In this document: piece after piece, positions 1 through 5,208 of the stretch
How the letters are laid out: every line of letters begins with the position of its first letter
Numbering within the stretch: the stretch's first letter is position 1
The notes under the pieces: model-generated
What the model saw: only the letters and a program-made list of their open reading frames with translations
What the model was told of the DNA's origin: nothing
Database searches by the model: none
Position numbers and translations under genes: made by a program
Source of the DNA: Flavobacterium psychrophilum
GTDB taxonomy: Bacteria; Bacteroidota; Bacteroidia; Flavobacteriales; Flavobacteriaceae
NCBI GenBank assembly: GCA_945869365.1
Contig: CAMBOW010000075.1
Location: 1 to 8,969 of the forward strand
DNA: 8,969 bases
Direction: 5' to 3'

Positions 1-40
1 CTGCTCGACTTTGCCGTTGATTAGGGAATAGTTGTAAAAA

Positions 41-68
41 CCTGAAACCTGAAACCTGAAACTTGAAA
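41..68. repeat. Heptanucleotide tandem repeat upstream of ctlX
   Basis: Four tandem 7-bp units occur here: three exact CCTGAAA copies (41-47, 48-54, 55-61) and one variant, CTTGAAA (62-68), followed by CCT. The array ends 9 bp before the chosen ATG at 78, so it forms most of the immediate 5' leader or promoter-proximal DNA of the first gene. A change in copy number would alter the length of this leader. I see no exact TAnnTTTG promoter box between 1 and 77, so the first gene may be transcribed from further upstream. Confidence 0.85.
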
Positions 69-77
69 CCTTTCTCC

Positions 78-1028
78 ATGAACCAAACCACATCCTCAAT
101 CCTCATGATACGTCCGGTTGCTTTTCGGATGAACGAGCAAACTGCAGTCAATAATTATTACCAAAAAGTGCTGGACAATTTATTGCCGGCTACCGTAAAT
201 GCCAAAGCGCAGCAGGAATTTGATGCTTTTGTCAAAAAATTGCAAGCGGCAGGAGTTGATGTTACCGTTGTTGATGACACCCTTGATCCCGATACCCCCG
301 ATTCCATTTTTCCAAACAATTGGATTTCATTTCACCAAAATGGCGACGTAGTCTTGTACCCCATGTTTGCCGAAAATCGCCGCAGTGAACGCCGCGAAGA
401 CATCTTGGACATCCTGGAAGAGAAAGGCTTTCACATCGAAAATATTGTTGATTATACGTCTGCCGAAGAAGATGGTTTTTTCCTGGAAGGAACGGGTAGT
501 TTGCTTTTGGATCGCGCCAATGGTATTGCCTATTGCGCCTTGTCTCCGCGAGCTGACGAAGAATTATTTATCGAATTTTGCGAAGATTTTGACATGGCTC
601 CGGTTATTTTTAATGCTTATCAAACCATTCATCATGAACGTAAACTCATTTACCACACCAATGTAATGATGTGTTTGGGCTCCACTTTTGCCGTGATTTG
701 TGCCGATTGCATTGACGACAAACAAGAGCGAAAATTCGTTTTGGAACAATTAAAAAAATCGGGGAAAGAAGTAATCCTAATTTCAGAAGATCAGGTGAAT
801 AATTTTGCGGGAAACATGCTCGAATTAGTAGGGGCAAATCAGCAAAAATTACTGGTGATGAGCGCTGCGGCACACCAAAGCCTTACTGCCGACCAAGTGG
901 CTAAATTGGAAAAACATGCACAAATCCTCAGTTCGAGTTTAGATACCATCGAAGCCTGTGGGGGAGGAAGTGCCCGCTGCATGATGGCCGAGATCTTTTT
1001 GCCTAAAACGACTAAATCCCTCGAATGA
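78..1028 (+). CDS. ctlX: CtlX-type citrulline/guanidino-group hydrolase
   Basis: This 316-aa protein belongs to the guanidino-group-modifying superfamily (arginine deiminase, dimethylargininase, amidinotransferase fold). The closest named family is the citrulline utilization hydrolase CtlX, which breaks citrulline down to ornithine, CO2 and ammonia in the cytoplasm. Superfamily landmarks are in order: the substrate-binding segment DSIFPNNW (75-82), the acidic catalytic residue in FLEGTGS (Glu137), the catalytic His in YHTN (His193), and the C-terminal nucleophile in GGGSARCM (Cys301). The N-terminus (ILMIRPVAF, 8-16) is also typical. The ATG at 78 was chosen over an in-frame TTG at 63, because the TTG lies inside the heptamer repeat and would add five unconserved residues. 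The 3' end overlaps the convergent MarC gene by 17 bp. Family assignment is firm. The exact substrate (citrulline, dimethylarginine or another guanidino or ureido compound) is inferred. Confidence 0.88.
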   Translation: MNQTTSSILMIRPVAFRMNEQTAVNNYYQKVLDNLLPATVNAKAQQEFDAFVKKLQAAGVDVTVVDDTLDPDTPDSIFPNNWISFHQNGDVVLYPMFAENRRSERREDILDILEEKGFHIENIVDYTSAEEDGFFLEGTGSLLLDRANGIAYCALSPRADEELFIEFCEDFDMAPVIFNAYQTIHHERKLIYHTNVMMCLGSTFAVICADCIDDKQERKFVLEQLKKSGKEVILISEDQVNNFAGNMLELVGANQQKLLVMSAAAHQSLTADQVAKLEKHAQILSSSLDTIEACGGGSARCMMAEIFLPKTTKSLE

Positions 1029-1635
1029 TACTCAATATCGCACTGATGATGTATTGGATGCCAATGGCAATAGTCAAAAATCCGATGATGCGTGATATGG
1101 CTACAATACCTGAAGAGCCCAAGAAATTTGCTAAATAATGGGCGCTGCGCAACACAAAATAAATAGACGCAGCCACCACAACAATGGCGATACTCGAAAT
1201 AATCATTTCGTCGGGCGCGTGATGCTCTTGGTAGAAAGCTATGAGTAAGGAGATGGAGCCAGGTCCAGCCAACATGGGCATAGCCAAAGGTGTTAAAGCG
1301 ATATCGTTTCGGTTTTGAATTTCTACTTCTACTTTTTTATTGATCCCTTTGTTTTTGTTGAATTGTCCGTTAAGCAATGAAAAGCCCGAACTGGCAATGA
1401 TGATGCCTCCAGCGATGCGCAAGGCCGTGATGGTTATACCAAAAAAACTGAGCACATATTGGCCTACAAAAAAAGAGATGAGCAAAATCACACACACATT
1501 AATGGAAGTTTTTAACGAAACTCGGGCGCGCTCTTTTTGCGTGTAATCTTGGGTAAGGCCCACAAAAATAGGGATGGTGCCAATAGGATTCAACACAGAG
1601 AAAAGCGCAAAAAAGAGGTAGATAAATAATTCCAT
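1012..1635 (-). CDS. MarC family (UPF0056) integral membrane protein
   Basis: This is a 207-aa multi-pass inner-membrane protein of the MarC family. The name comes from the E. coli multiple-antibiotic-resistance locus, but a direct role in resistance is not supported and the transported substrate is unknown. Family signatures are LNPIGTIPIFVGLT (15-28) at the end of the first membrane segment and LAMPMLAGPGSISLL (117-131) at the start of the second half. About six hydrophobic segments are visible (roughly 3-25, 42-62, 68-88, 117-134, 143-162, 178-203). A short charged cytoplasmic-type loop rich in Lys, Asn and Glu (90-110) separates the two halves. The length is normal for the family. The ATG at 1635 begins MELFIYLFFALF, the expected start. 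A TACCTTTG promoter box lies 31 bp upstream, and the 3' end overlaps ctlX tail-to-tail. Confidence 0.93.
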   Translation of the reverse strand: MELFIYLFFALFSVLNPIGTIPIFVGLTQDYTQKERARVSLKTSINVCVILLISFFVGQYVLSFFGITITALRIAGGIIIASSGFSLLNGQFNKNKGINKKVEVEIQNRNDIALTPLAMPMLAGPGSISLLIAFYQEHHAPDEMIISSIAIVVVAASIYFVLRSAHYLANFLGSSGIVAISRIIGFLTIAIGIQYIISAILSIIRGI

Positions 1636-1650
1636 TGTAGGTTAAAATTA

Positions 1651-1662
1651 AGCATCGATGCT
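1651..1662. promoter_or_regulatory. 12-bp perfect palindrome in the marC-family leader
   Basis: AGCATCGATGCT reads the same on both strands. It lies 4 bp downstream of the minus-strand TACCTTTG box (1667-1674) and 15 bp upstream of the MarC start codon, so it covers the predicted transcription start. That position suits a repressor operator or a short 5' hairpin. No regulator can be named from this site alone. Confidence 0.4.
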
Positions 1663-1666
1663 GGCG

Positions 1667-1674
1667 CAAAGGTA
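1667..1674 (-). promoter_or_regulatory. Bacteroidota -7 box for the MarC-family gene
   Basis: On the minus strand this reads TACCTTTG, an exact match to the Bacteroidota -7 consensus TAnnTTTG. Transcription should start near 1660-1663, giving a leader of about 25-28 nt before the ATG at 1635. No TTG is visible at the expected -33 spacing, so the promoter may be weak or need an activator. Confidence 0.55.
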
Positions 1675-1700
1675 TAACTAAAAACATATTGGGCTAAAAT

Positions 1701-1722
1701 AAATTGGCGCGGCAACCAATTT
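1701..1722. promoter_or_regulatory. 7-bp inverted repeat across the CoA-binding gene promoter
   Basis: AAATTGG (1701-1707) and CCAATTT (1716-1722) form a perfect inverted repeat with an 8-bp spacer. The left arm contains the -33 TTG, and the right arm ends just before the -7 box. A protein bound here would block RNA polymerase, so this is a candidate operator. Chance occurrence in AT-rich DNA cannot be excluded. Confidence 0.4.
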
Positions 1723-1732
1723 TGTAGTTTTG
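1704..1732 (+). promoter_or_regulatory. Promoter of the CoA-binding protein gene
   Basis: A TTG (-33 element, 1704-1706) is followed after 18 bp by TAGTTTTG (1725-1732), an exact TAnnTTTG box. The box ends only 4 bp before the ATG at 1737, so the transcript should be leaderless or nearly so. The same 18-bp spacing recurs in the promoter at 4361-4389. Confidence 0.65.
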
Positions 1733-1736
1733 CAGC

Positions 1737-2102
1737 ATGAAAAATAAAAAAACCTTAGTTCTGGGTGCTAGTACAAAGCCTGAACGCTATGCCTACAAAG
1801 CCATTGAAAGTTTGGTAGCCAAGGGACATTCGGTTTTGGCCATTGGTCAACATGCCGGCGAAGTGAGTGGCATCAAAATCCAAACCAAATTAATCCCGAT
1901 AAAAAATATTGATACGGTAACCTTATACCTCAATCCGTTGCGTCAACGCGAATATTACAATTACATCATCGAAGCCAAACCCAAGCGCGTGGTCTTTAAT
2001 CCGGGAACCGAAAACCCACAGTTTTACCAATTGCTACAAAGTAATGGAATTGCGGTTGAGGTGGCTTGTACCTTGGTTTTATTGGCGACCAATCAATACT
2101 AA
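1737..2102 (+). CDS. Small CoA-binding domain protein (YccU-like, CoA_binding_2)
   Basis: This 121-aa cytoplasmic protein is a single Rossmann-type CoA-binding domain, resembling the domain at the N-terminus of succinyl-CoA synthetase alpha and stand-alone YccU-like proteins. The nucleotide-binding turn is VLGASTKPERYAYKAIESL (8-26). The next strand carries VLAIGQHAGEVSG (33-45), and the family-typical NPGTENP lies at 88-94. The protein ends about ten residues sooner than the E. coli relative and has no further domain. The physiological role of the family is not established. The ATG is the only plausible start, directly behind a strong promoter box. The gene stands alone: MarC diverges upstream, and the symporter gene converges downstream with its stop codon overlapping by 4 bp. 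Confidence 0.88.
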   Translation: MKNKKTLVLGASTKPERYAYKAIESLVAKGHSVLAIGQHAGEVSGIKIQTKLIPIKNIDTVTLYLNPLRQREYYNYIIEAKPKRVVFNPGTENPQFYQLLQSNGIAVEVACTLVLLATNQY

Positions 2103-3601
2103 AATTTGGTTTGTCCAGTGGCCGGTTTGCTAATCAACCACAAACCATAAAAGGTGAGCAATCCGTTTATCAAAATGATTTCGGTATCAAAAACATAAGC
2201 ACCCACGAGCAAACTGCTGTACTTAGTCAATAAAAAGCAAAGTAAGGGAGCAACTACACAAACTAGCGGAACCCATTTGTCTTTTACGGTTTTGCTCTGC
2301 CAAAATAACCCAAATCCATACAAGCCCAACAACGGGCCATAGGTGTAGGAGGCAATCTTAAAAATGATGCTCACCACCGAGGAGTCGTTGATTGCATTGA
2401 AAACCAAAATCACCAAGAACAGCAAGATCGAAAAGCCAATATGCACCCAATGACGGGTTTGTACCACATTTGCTTTGTGGCTGTTTTCGGGTTTATCCAT
2501 CCCCAAGAAATCAACACAAAATGAGGTAGTGAGCGCCGTGAGTGCGCTATCAGTAGTAGCAAAGGTCGCGGCAGTAAGGCCCAGTAAAAATATAATGGAA
2601 GGAATTAAACTCAGGTGATGAAAGGCAATTTCGGGAAATAGCAAATCGGTTCTGGGATTGCCTGTAGCCAAATCTAGGGGCACCGCTACTTGGTTTTGCT
2701 GCGCATATATGTATAATAAAGCACCGACACTCAAGAAAAAAACATTAATCACAATAAATATACCGGTAAAGGTAAACATGTTTTTTTGTGCTTCTTTGAT
2801 GTTGATGCAGCTCAAGTTTTTTTGCATCAAATCTTGGTCTAAGCCCACCATAGCTAGTGTAACAAACATTCCGCCAATAAATTGTTTCCAGAAATAGGTA
2901 CCTTTTAAATAATCTTCAAAGAAAAAAACCTTCGAATAATTGCTGTTCTTGATGGCTTCAAAGGCCTCGACAGGGCCGTAATCTAGGTTGTGGCAAATGA
3001 TAAAAATAGTCAAGAACACCGAAGAGACTAAGAAAAATGTTTGCAAGGTGTCGGTAATGATAATGGTTTTTAATCCGCCGCGGTAGGTGTAGGCAAAAAT
3101 AAAGGCCAACGAAAGCAATACCGTTACAGCAAAGGGAATATGATAGAAATCAAATACATAGCGTTGCAAGACAATCACCACCAAATACAGTCGAAAGGCC
3201 GAGCCAATGGTGCGGCTAATTAAAAAAATACTAGCTGCCGTTTTATAGCTAATCACGCCCAAACGCTGCTCAATGTAGCTGTAAATCGAGGTGAGGTTCA
3301 TGCGATAGTACAGCGGCAATAAAATGGTGGCAATGAGCACAAAACCAACCGCATTTCCCAAAATAAACTGAAAATATTTGAATTGCAACTCGGGGTTTCC
3401 CACTTCGCCGGGCACCGAGATAAAGGTAACGCCCGAAAGCGCGGTGCCAATCATACCAAAGGCCACTAAATACCACTTTGAATTTTTATTGGCTTTAAAG
3501 AACGCATCGTTGCTAGAATCTTTTTTGCTCATGAAATGCGAAATCAAGAACAAAACGCCAAAATAAAGTATGATAATTGTGAGAATGGTTGCTGCCGACA
3601 T
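2099..3601 (-). CDS. Sodium:solute symporter (SSS family)
   Basis: This 500-aa Na+-coupled transporter of the SSS (PutP/SGLT) family lies in the inner membrane. Family motifs are ALSGVTFISVPGEVG (54-68), YRGGLKTIIITDTLQ (173-187), GLDQDLMQKNLS (253-264), and AATFATTDSALTALTTSF (344-361). The last is Ser/Thr-rich and falls where the family's Na2 sodium site is found. About 13 hydrophobic segments fit the SSS topology. An in-frame GTG at 3649 would give 516 aa. The ATG at 3601 is preferred because MSAATILTIIILYFG begins directly with the first membrane helix, and because a possible promoter box (3622-3628) lies between the two starts. The substrate (sugar, amino acid, carboxylate or other) cannot be read from the sequence. 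The gene diverges from recR and converges with the CoA-binding gene. Confidence 0.93.
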   Translation of the reverse strand: MSAATILTIIILYFGVLFLISHFMSKKDSSNDAFFKANKNSKWYLVAFGMIGTALSGVTFISVPGEVGNPELQFKYFQFILGNAVGFVLIATILLPLYYRMNLTSIYSYIEQRLGVISYKTAASIFLISRTIGSAFRLYLVVIVLQRYVFDFYHIPFAVTVLLSLAFIFAYTYRGGLKTIIITDTLQTFFLVSSVFLTIFIICHNLDYGPVEAFEAIKNSNYSKVFFFEDYLKGTYFWKQFIGGMFVTLAMVGLDQDLMQKNLSCINIKEAQKNMFTFTGIFIVINVFFLSVGALLYIYAQQNQVAVPLDLATGNPRTDLLFPEIAFHHLSLIPSIIFLLGLTAATFATTDSALTALTTSFCVDFLGMDKPENSHKANVVQTRHWVHIGFSILLFLVILVFNAINDSSVVSIIFKIASYTYGPLLGLYGFGLFWQSKTVKDKWVPLVCVVAPLLCFLLTKYSSLLVGAYVFDTEIILINGLLTFYGLWLISKPATGQTKF

Positions 3602-3615
3602 AAGGGTTGGTTTAG

Positions 3616-3628
3616 TTTGGCCAAAATA
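3616..3628 (-). promoter_or_regulatory. Possible symporter promoter box with overlapping palindrome
   Basis: On the minus strand, TATTTTG (3628-3622) resembles the TAnnTTTG box but is one base short. It overlaps a perfect 10-bp palindrome, TTTGGCCAAA (3616-3625). A minus-strand TTG lies about 20 bp upstream of the box. Initiation here would give a leader of roughly 15 nt before the ATG at 3601. The match is imperfect, hence the low confidence. Confidence 0.3.
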
Positions 3629-3678
3629 CGCATTCAATGGGTATTTCACAATAATAAATTTAATTCTTACCGGTTATT

Positions 3679-3702
3679 TTCCAAATTTCTAATTTCCAAA
3701 TT
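3679..3702. repeat. 9-bp direct repeat upstream of recR
   Basis: TTCCAAATT occurs at 3679-3687 and again at 3694-3702, a 15-bp period. The second copy ends 3 bp before the recR -7 box. The repeat occupies the region where a -33 element would be expected, and no clear TTG is present there. It may only reflect AT-rich sequence. Confidence 0.35.
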
Positions 3703-3705
3703 CCC

Positions 3706-3713
3706 TACTTTTG
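3706..3713 (+). promoter_or_regulatory. Bacteroidota -7 box of recR
   Basis: TACTTTTG matches TAnnTTTG exactly and ends 4 bp before the recR ATG at 3718. This is the same geometry as the box at 1725-1732 and again predicts a leaderless or near-leaderless mRNA. No good TTG lies at the expected -33 distance. Confidence 0.5.
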
Positions 3714-3717
3714 CTAC

Positions 3718-4338
3718 ATGGAATTCTCTTCAAAACTATTGGAAAAAGCCGTGCACGAGATGGCGCAATTACCTGGAATTGGCAAACGAACTGCTTTGCG
3801 TTTGGTGTTGCATTTGCTTAAACAACCCAAAGAACACACCCAATTTTTAACATCGGCTTTGCAAGCGGCAAGAGAAGATGTGCAATTTTGCAGTTCATGC
3901 CACAACATTTCAGATTTATCTACCTGTGAAATTTGTGCCAATCCGGCGAGAAACCACCAGTTAATTTGTGTGGTCGAAGACATTCGCGACGTGATGGCTA
4001 TAGAAAATACGCGCCAATACAAAGGAATTTATCATGTATTAGGAGGAAAGATCTCGCCAATAGATGGGGTAGGACCAGCGCAGTTAAACATTTCCACTTT
4101 GGTAGAAAAAGTAAAACAAGAAGGTGTACAAGAGTTGATTTTTGCGCTCAGCTCAACCATGGAAGGCGATACCACCAATTTTTACCTCTACAGACAGATT
4201 CAAGATTATCCGGTAATTACCTCGACCATTGCCCGAGGAATTGCAGTGGGGGATGAATTGGAATACGCCGACGAGGTGACCTTGGGCCGCAGTATCTTAA
4301 ACCGAATTCCCTTCGAAAATTCGCTAAAAAACAGCTGA
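3718..4338 (+). CDS. recR: Recombination mediator protein RecR
   Basis: This 206-aa protein is of normal RecR length (about 200 aa). RecR forms a ring-shaped DNA clamp and works with RecO (and RecF) to load RecA on gapped DNA during recombinational repair. The domains are in canonical order. A helix-hairpin-helix carries [12 protein letters not shown] (18-29). The C4 zinc finger uses Cys58, Cys61, Cys70 and Cys73. The Toprim domain starts at [14 protein letters not shown] (83-96) and continues through [16 protein letters not shown] (105-120). The conserved C-terminal segment [16 protein letters not shown] (171-186) leads into TLGRSI. All key residues are intact. The ATG follows a TACTTTTG box by 4 bp. 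The polysaccharide operon begins 75 bp downstream with its own promoter, so the adjacency need not imply a shared function. Confidence 0.98.
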   Translation: MEFSSKLLEKAVHEMAQLPGIGKRTALRLVLHLLKQPKEHTQFLTSALQAAREDVQFCSSCHNISDLSTCEICANPARNHQLICVVEDIRDVMAIENTRQYKGIYHVLGGKISPIDGVGPAQLNISTLVEKVKQEGVQELIFALSSTMEGDTTNFYLYRQIQDYPVITSTIARGIAVGDELEYADEVTLGRSILNRIPFENSLKNS

Positions 4339-4373
4339 TCCAAAATTAGCGACTACCCTTTTGTTATTAGCGC
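4321..4373. repeat. Inverted and direct TTAGCG repeats between recR and the EPS operon
   Basis: TCGCTAA (4321-4327, last recR codons) and TTAGCGA (4346-4352) form a perfect 7-bp inverted repeat around the recR stop codon. ATTAGCG occurs at 4345-4351 and again at 4366-4372, exactly 21 bp apart, with the second copy inside the promoter spacer of the EPS operon. The inverted pair could act as a weak terminator, since TTTT follows at 4359-4362. The array as a whole could also be an operator. Confidence 0.45.
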
Positions 4374-4389
4374 GGAAAACCTATCTTTG
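4361..4389 (+). promoter_or_regulatory. Promoter of the polysaccharide operon
   Basis: TTG (4361-4363), an 18-bp spacer, then TATCTTTG (4382-4389) match the Bacteroidota promoter consensus in sequence and spacing. Transcription should start around 4394-4397, leaving a leader of about 17-20 nt that is almost entirely A and T and has no Shine-Dalgarno sequence, up to the ATG at 4414. An ATTAGCG half-site lies in the spacer. Confidence 0.65.
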
Positions 4390-4413
4390 TTTGCAATTTT
4401 TTTTAAAAAATAA

Positions 4414-5202
4414 ATGAGAAAATTAATCGCTGGCCCGCTGTTTTTGTTGGTGTTATTCACCACTGCTTGTGTGCCTACCAAAGATTTGATTTACCTGCAA
4501 ACTACCAAACCTGCCGATACCGCTGCAGTTCTTCACCCAATTGTTGCCAAGCCCTATCGACTTCAGGTTAATGACATTATTAGTGTGGTGATCAAAGCCA
4601 ATGATCCAAAGTTGGTTGAGTTATTTCGGGCAGCCGAACAAAGTACACAATTCACCAAAACCGAACAAAGTTTGTATTTTGATGGCTACACCGTAAACGA
4701 TCATGGGGCTATTCGTATCCCAATTTTAGGAGAATTGACGGTCTTGGGTTATACCTTAGATGAGGTTCGACTCAAAATAGAAAATCAATTGCTAGCCGAC
4801 TATTTCACCAAGGAAGCCAATGTTTTTGTGTCAGTAAAATTAGCTGGATTGCATTACACTGTAAATGGCGAAGTAGTGATTCCAGGATCAAAAGTAGAAT
4901 ACAAAGAAAAATTGACCATTTTGGAAGCCCTGGCCAATGCAGGTGACATTACCATGACGGGCAATCGAAAAGCGGTTTCCATCTTGCGCCAATTGCCGCA
5001 GGGTTCAGAATTACACGAAATAGATTTAACCAACATCAAAGCTATTGAATCGCCCTATTTTTATGTGCAACCCAATGACTATATTTATGTAAAACCCTTG
5101 AAGCAAAAATCGTGGGGTACCGGAAAAACCGGTTTAGAATCCTTGAGTACGGTATTGACTTTGTTGACCTTAATCACAACCACATTTATTTTGTTGAAAT
5201 AA
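4414..5202 (+). CDS. wza: Wza-like polysaccharide export outer-membrane lipoprotein
   Basis: This 262-aa lipoprotein is the outer-membrane export pore of a Wzy-type capsule or exopolysaccharide system. The N-terminus is a lipoprotein signal peptide: positive MRK, a hydrophobic core, then FTTAC with Cys19 as the lipidation site. The polysaccharide export domain begins at YRLQVNDIISVVI (48-60) and runs to about 142 (ILGELTVLGYTLDEV, 104-118). One SLBB domain follows (about 147-228), starting YTVNGEVVIPG and ending FYVQPNDYIYVKP. Residues 241-261 form a hydrophobic, Leu/Thr-rich C-terminal helix, the position of the helix that forms the outer-membrane barrel in E. coli Wza. At 262 aa it is much shorter than E. 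coli Wza (379 aa) and has fewer SLBB repeats, which is usual in Bacteroidota. It is first in the operon, 6 bp before its partner kinase. Confidence 0.94.
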   Translation: MRKLIAGPLFLLVLFTTACVPTKDLIYLQTTKPADTAAVLHPIVAKPYRLQVNDIISVVIKANDPKLVELFRAAEQSTQFTKTEQSLYFDGYTVNDHGAIRIPILGELTVLGYTLDEVRLKIENQLLADYFTKEANVFVSVKLAGLHYTVNGEVVIPGSKVEYKEKLTILEALANAGDITMTGNRKAVSILRQLPQGSELHEIDLTNIKAIESPYFYVQPNDYIYVKPLKQKSWGTGKTGLESLSTVLTLLTLITTTFILLK

Positions 5203-5208
5203 GCACTG

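Noticed and set aside
1..24. Possible tail of an upstream + strand gene, reading LLDFAVD then TAG
   Set aside because: Only seven codons are visible and the other frames also stop within 30 bp, so no family or even frame can be supported.
63..77. TTG start for ctlX giving five extra residues
   Set aside because: It falls inside the heptamer repeat array, and the ATG at 78 gives the family-typical N-terminus.
1053..1069. ATTGG-ATG-CCAAT and TGCCA-A-TGGCA hairpins near the ctlX 3' end
   Set aside because: They lie inside the MarC membrane-helix codons, are short, and lack a following T-run, so terminator function is not supported.
2107..2147. TGGTTTG / CAAACCA inverted repeat (7 bp) near the convergent stop codons as a bidirectional terminator
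   Set aside because: The loop is 27 nt, no strong T-tract follows on either strand, and the bases encode the symporter C-terminus.
3602..3649. GTG start for the symporter giving a 16-residue extension
   Set aside because: The extension is polar and unlike an SSS N-terminus, and the possible promoter box lies between the two starts.
3933..4256. 107-codon + strand frame inside recR
   Set aside because: RecR is complete and conserved over the same bases, while this frame shows no family features.
4339..4413. Small RNA or riboswitch between recR and the EPS operon
   Set aside because: Only 75 bp are available and they are accounted for by a promoter and short repeats; no riboswitch-like fold is evident.
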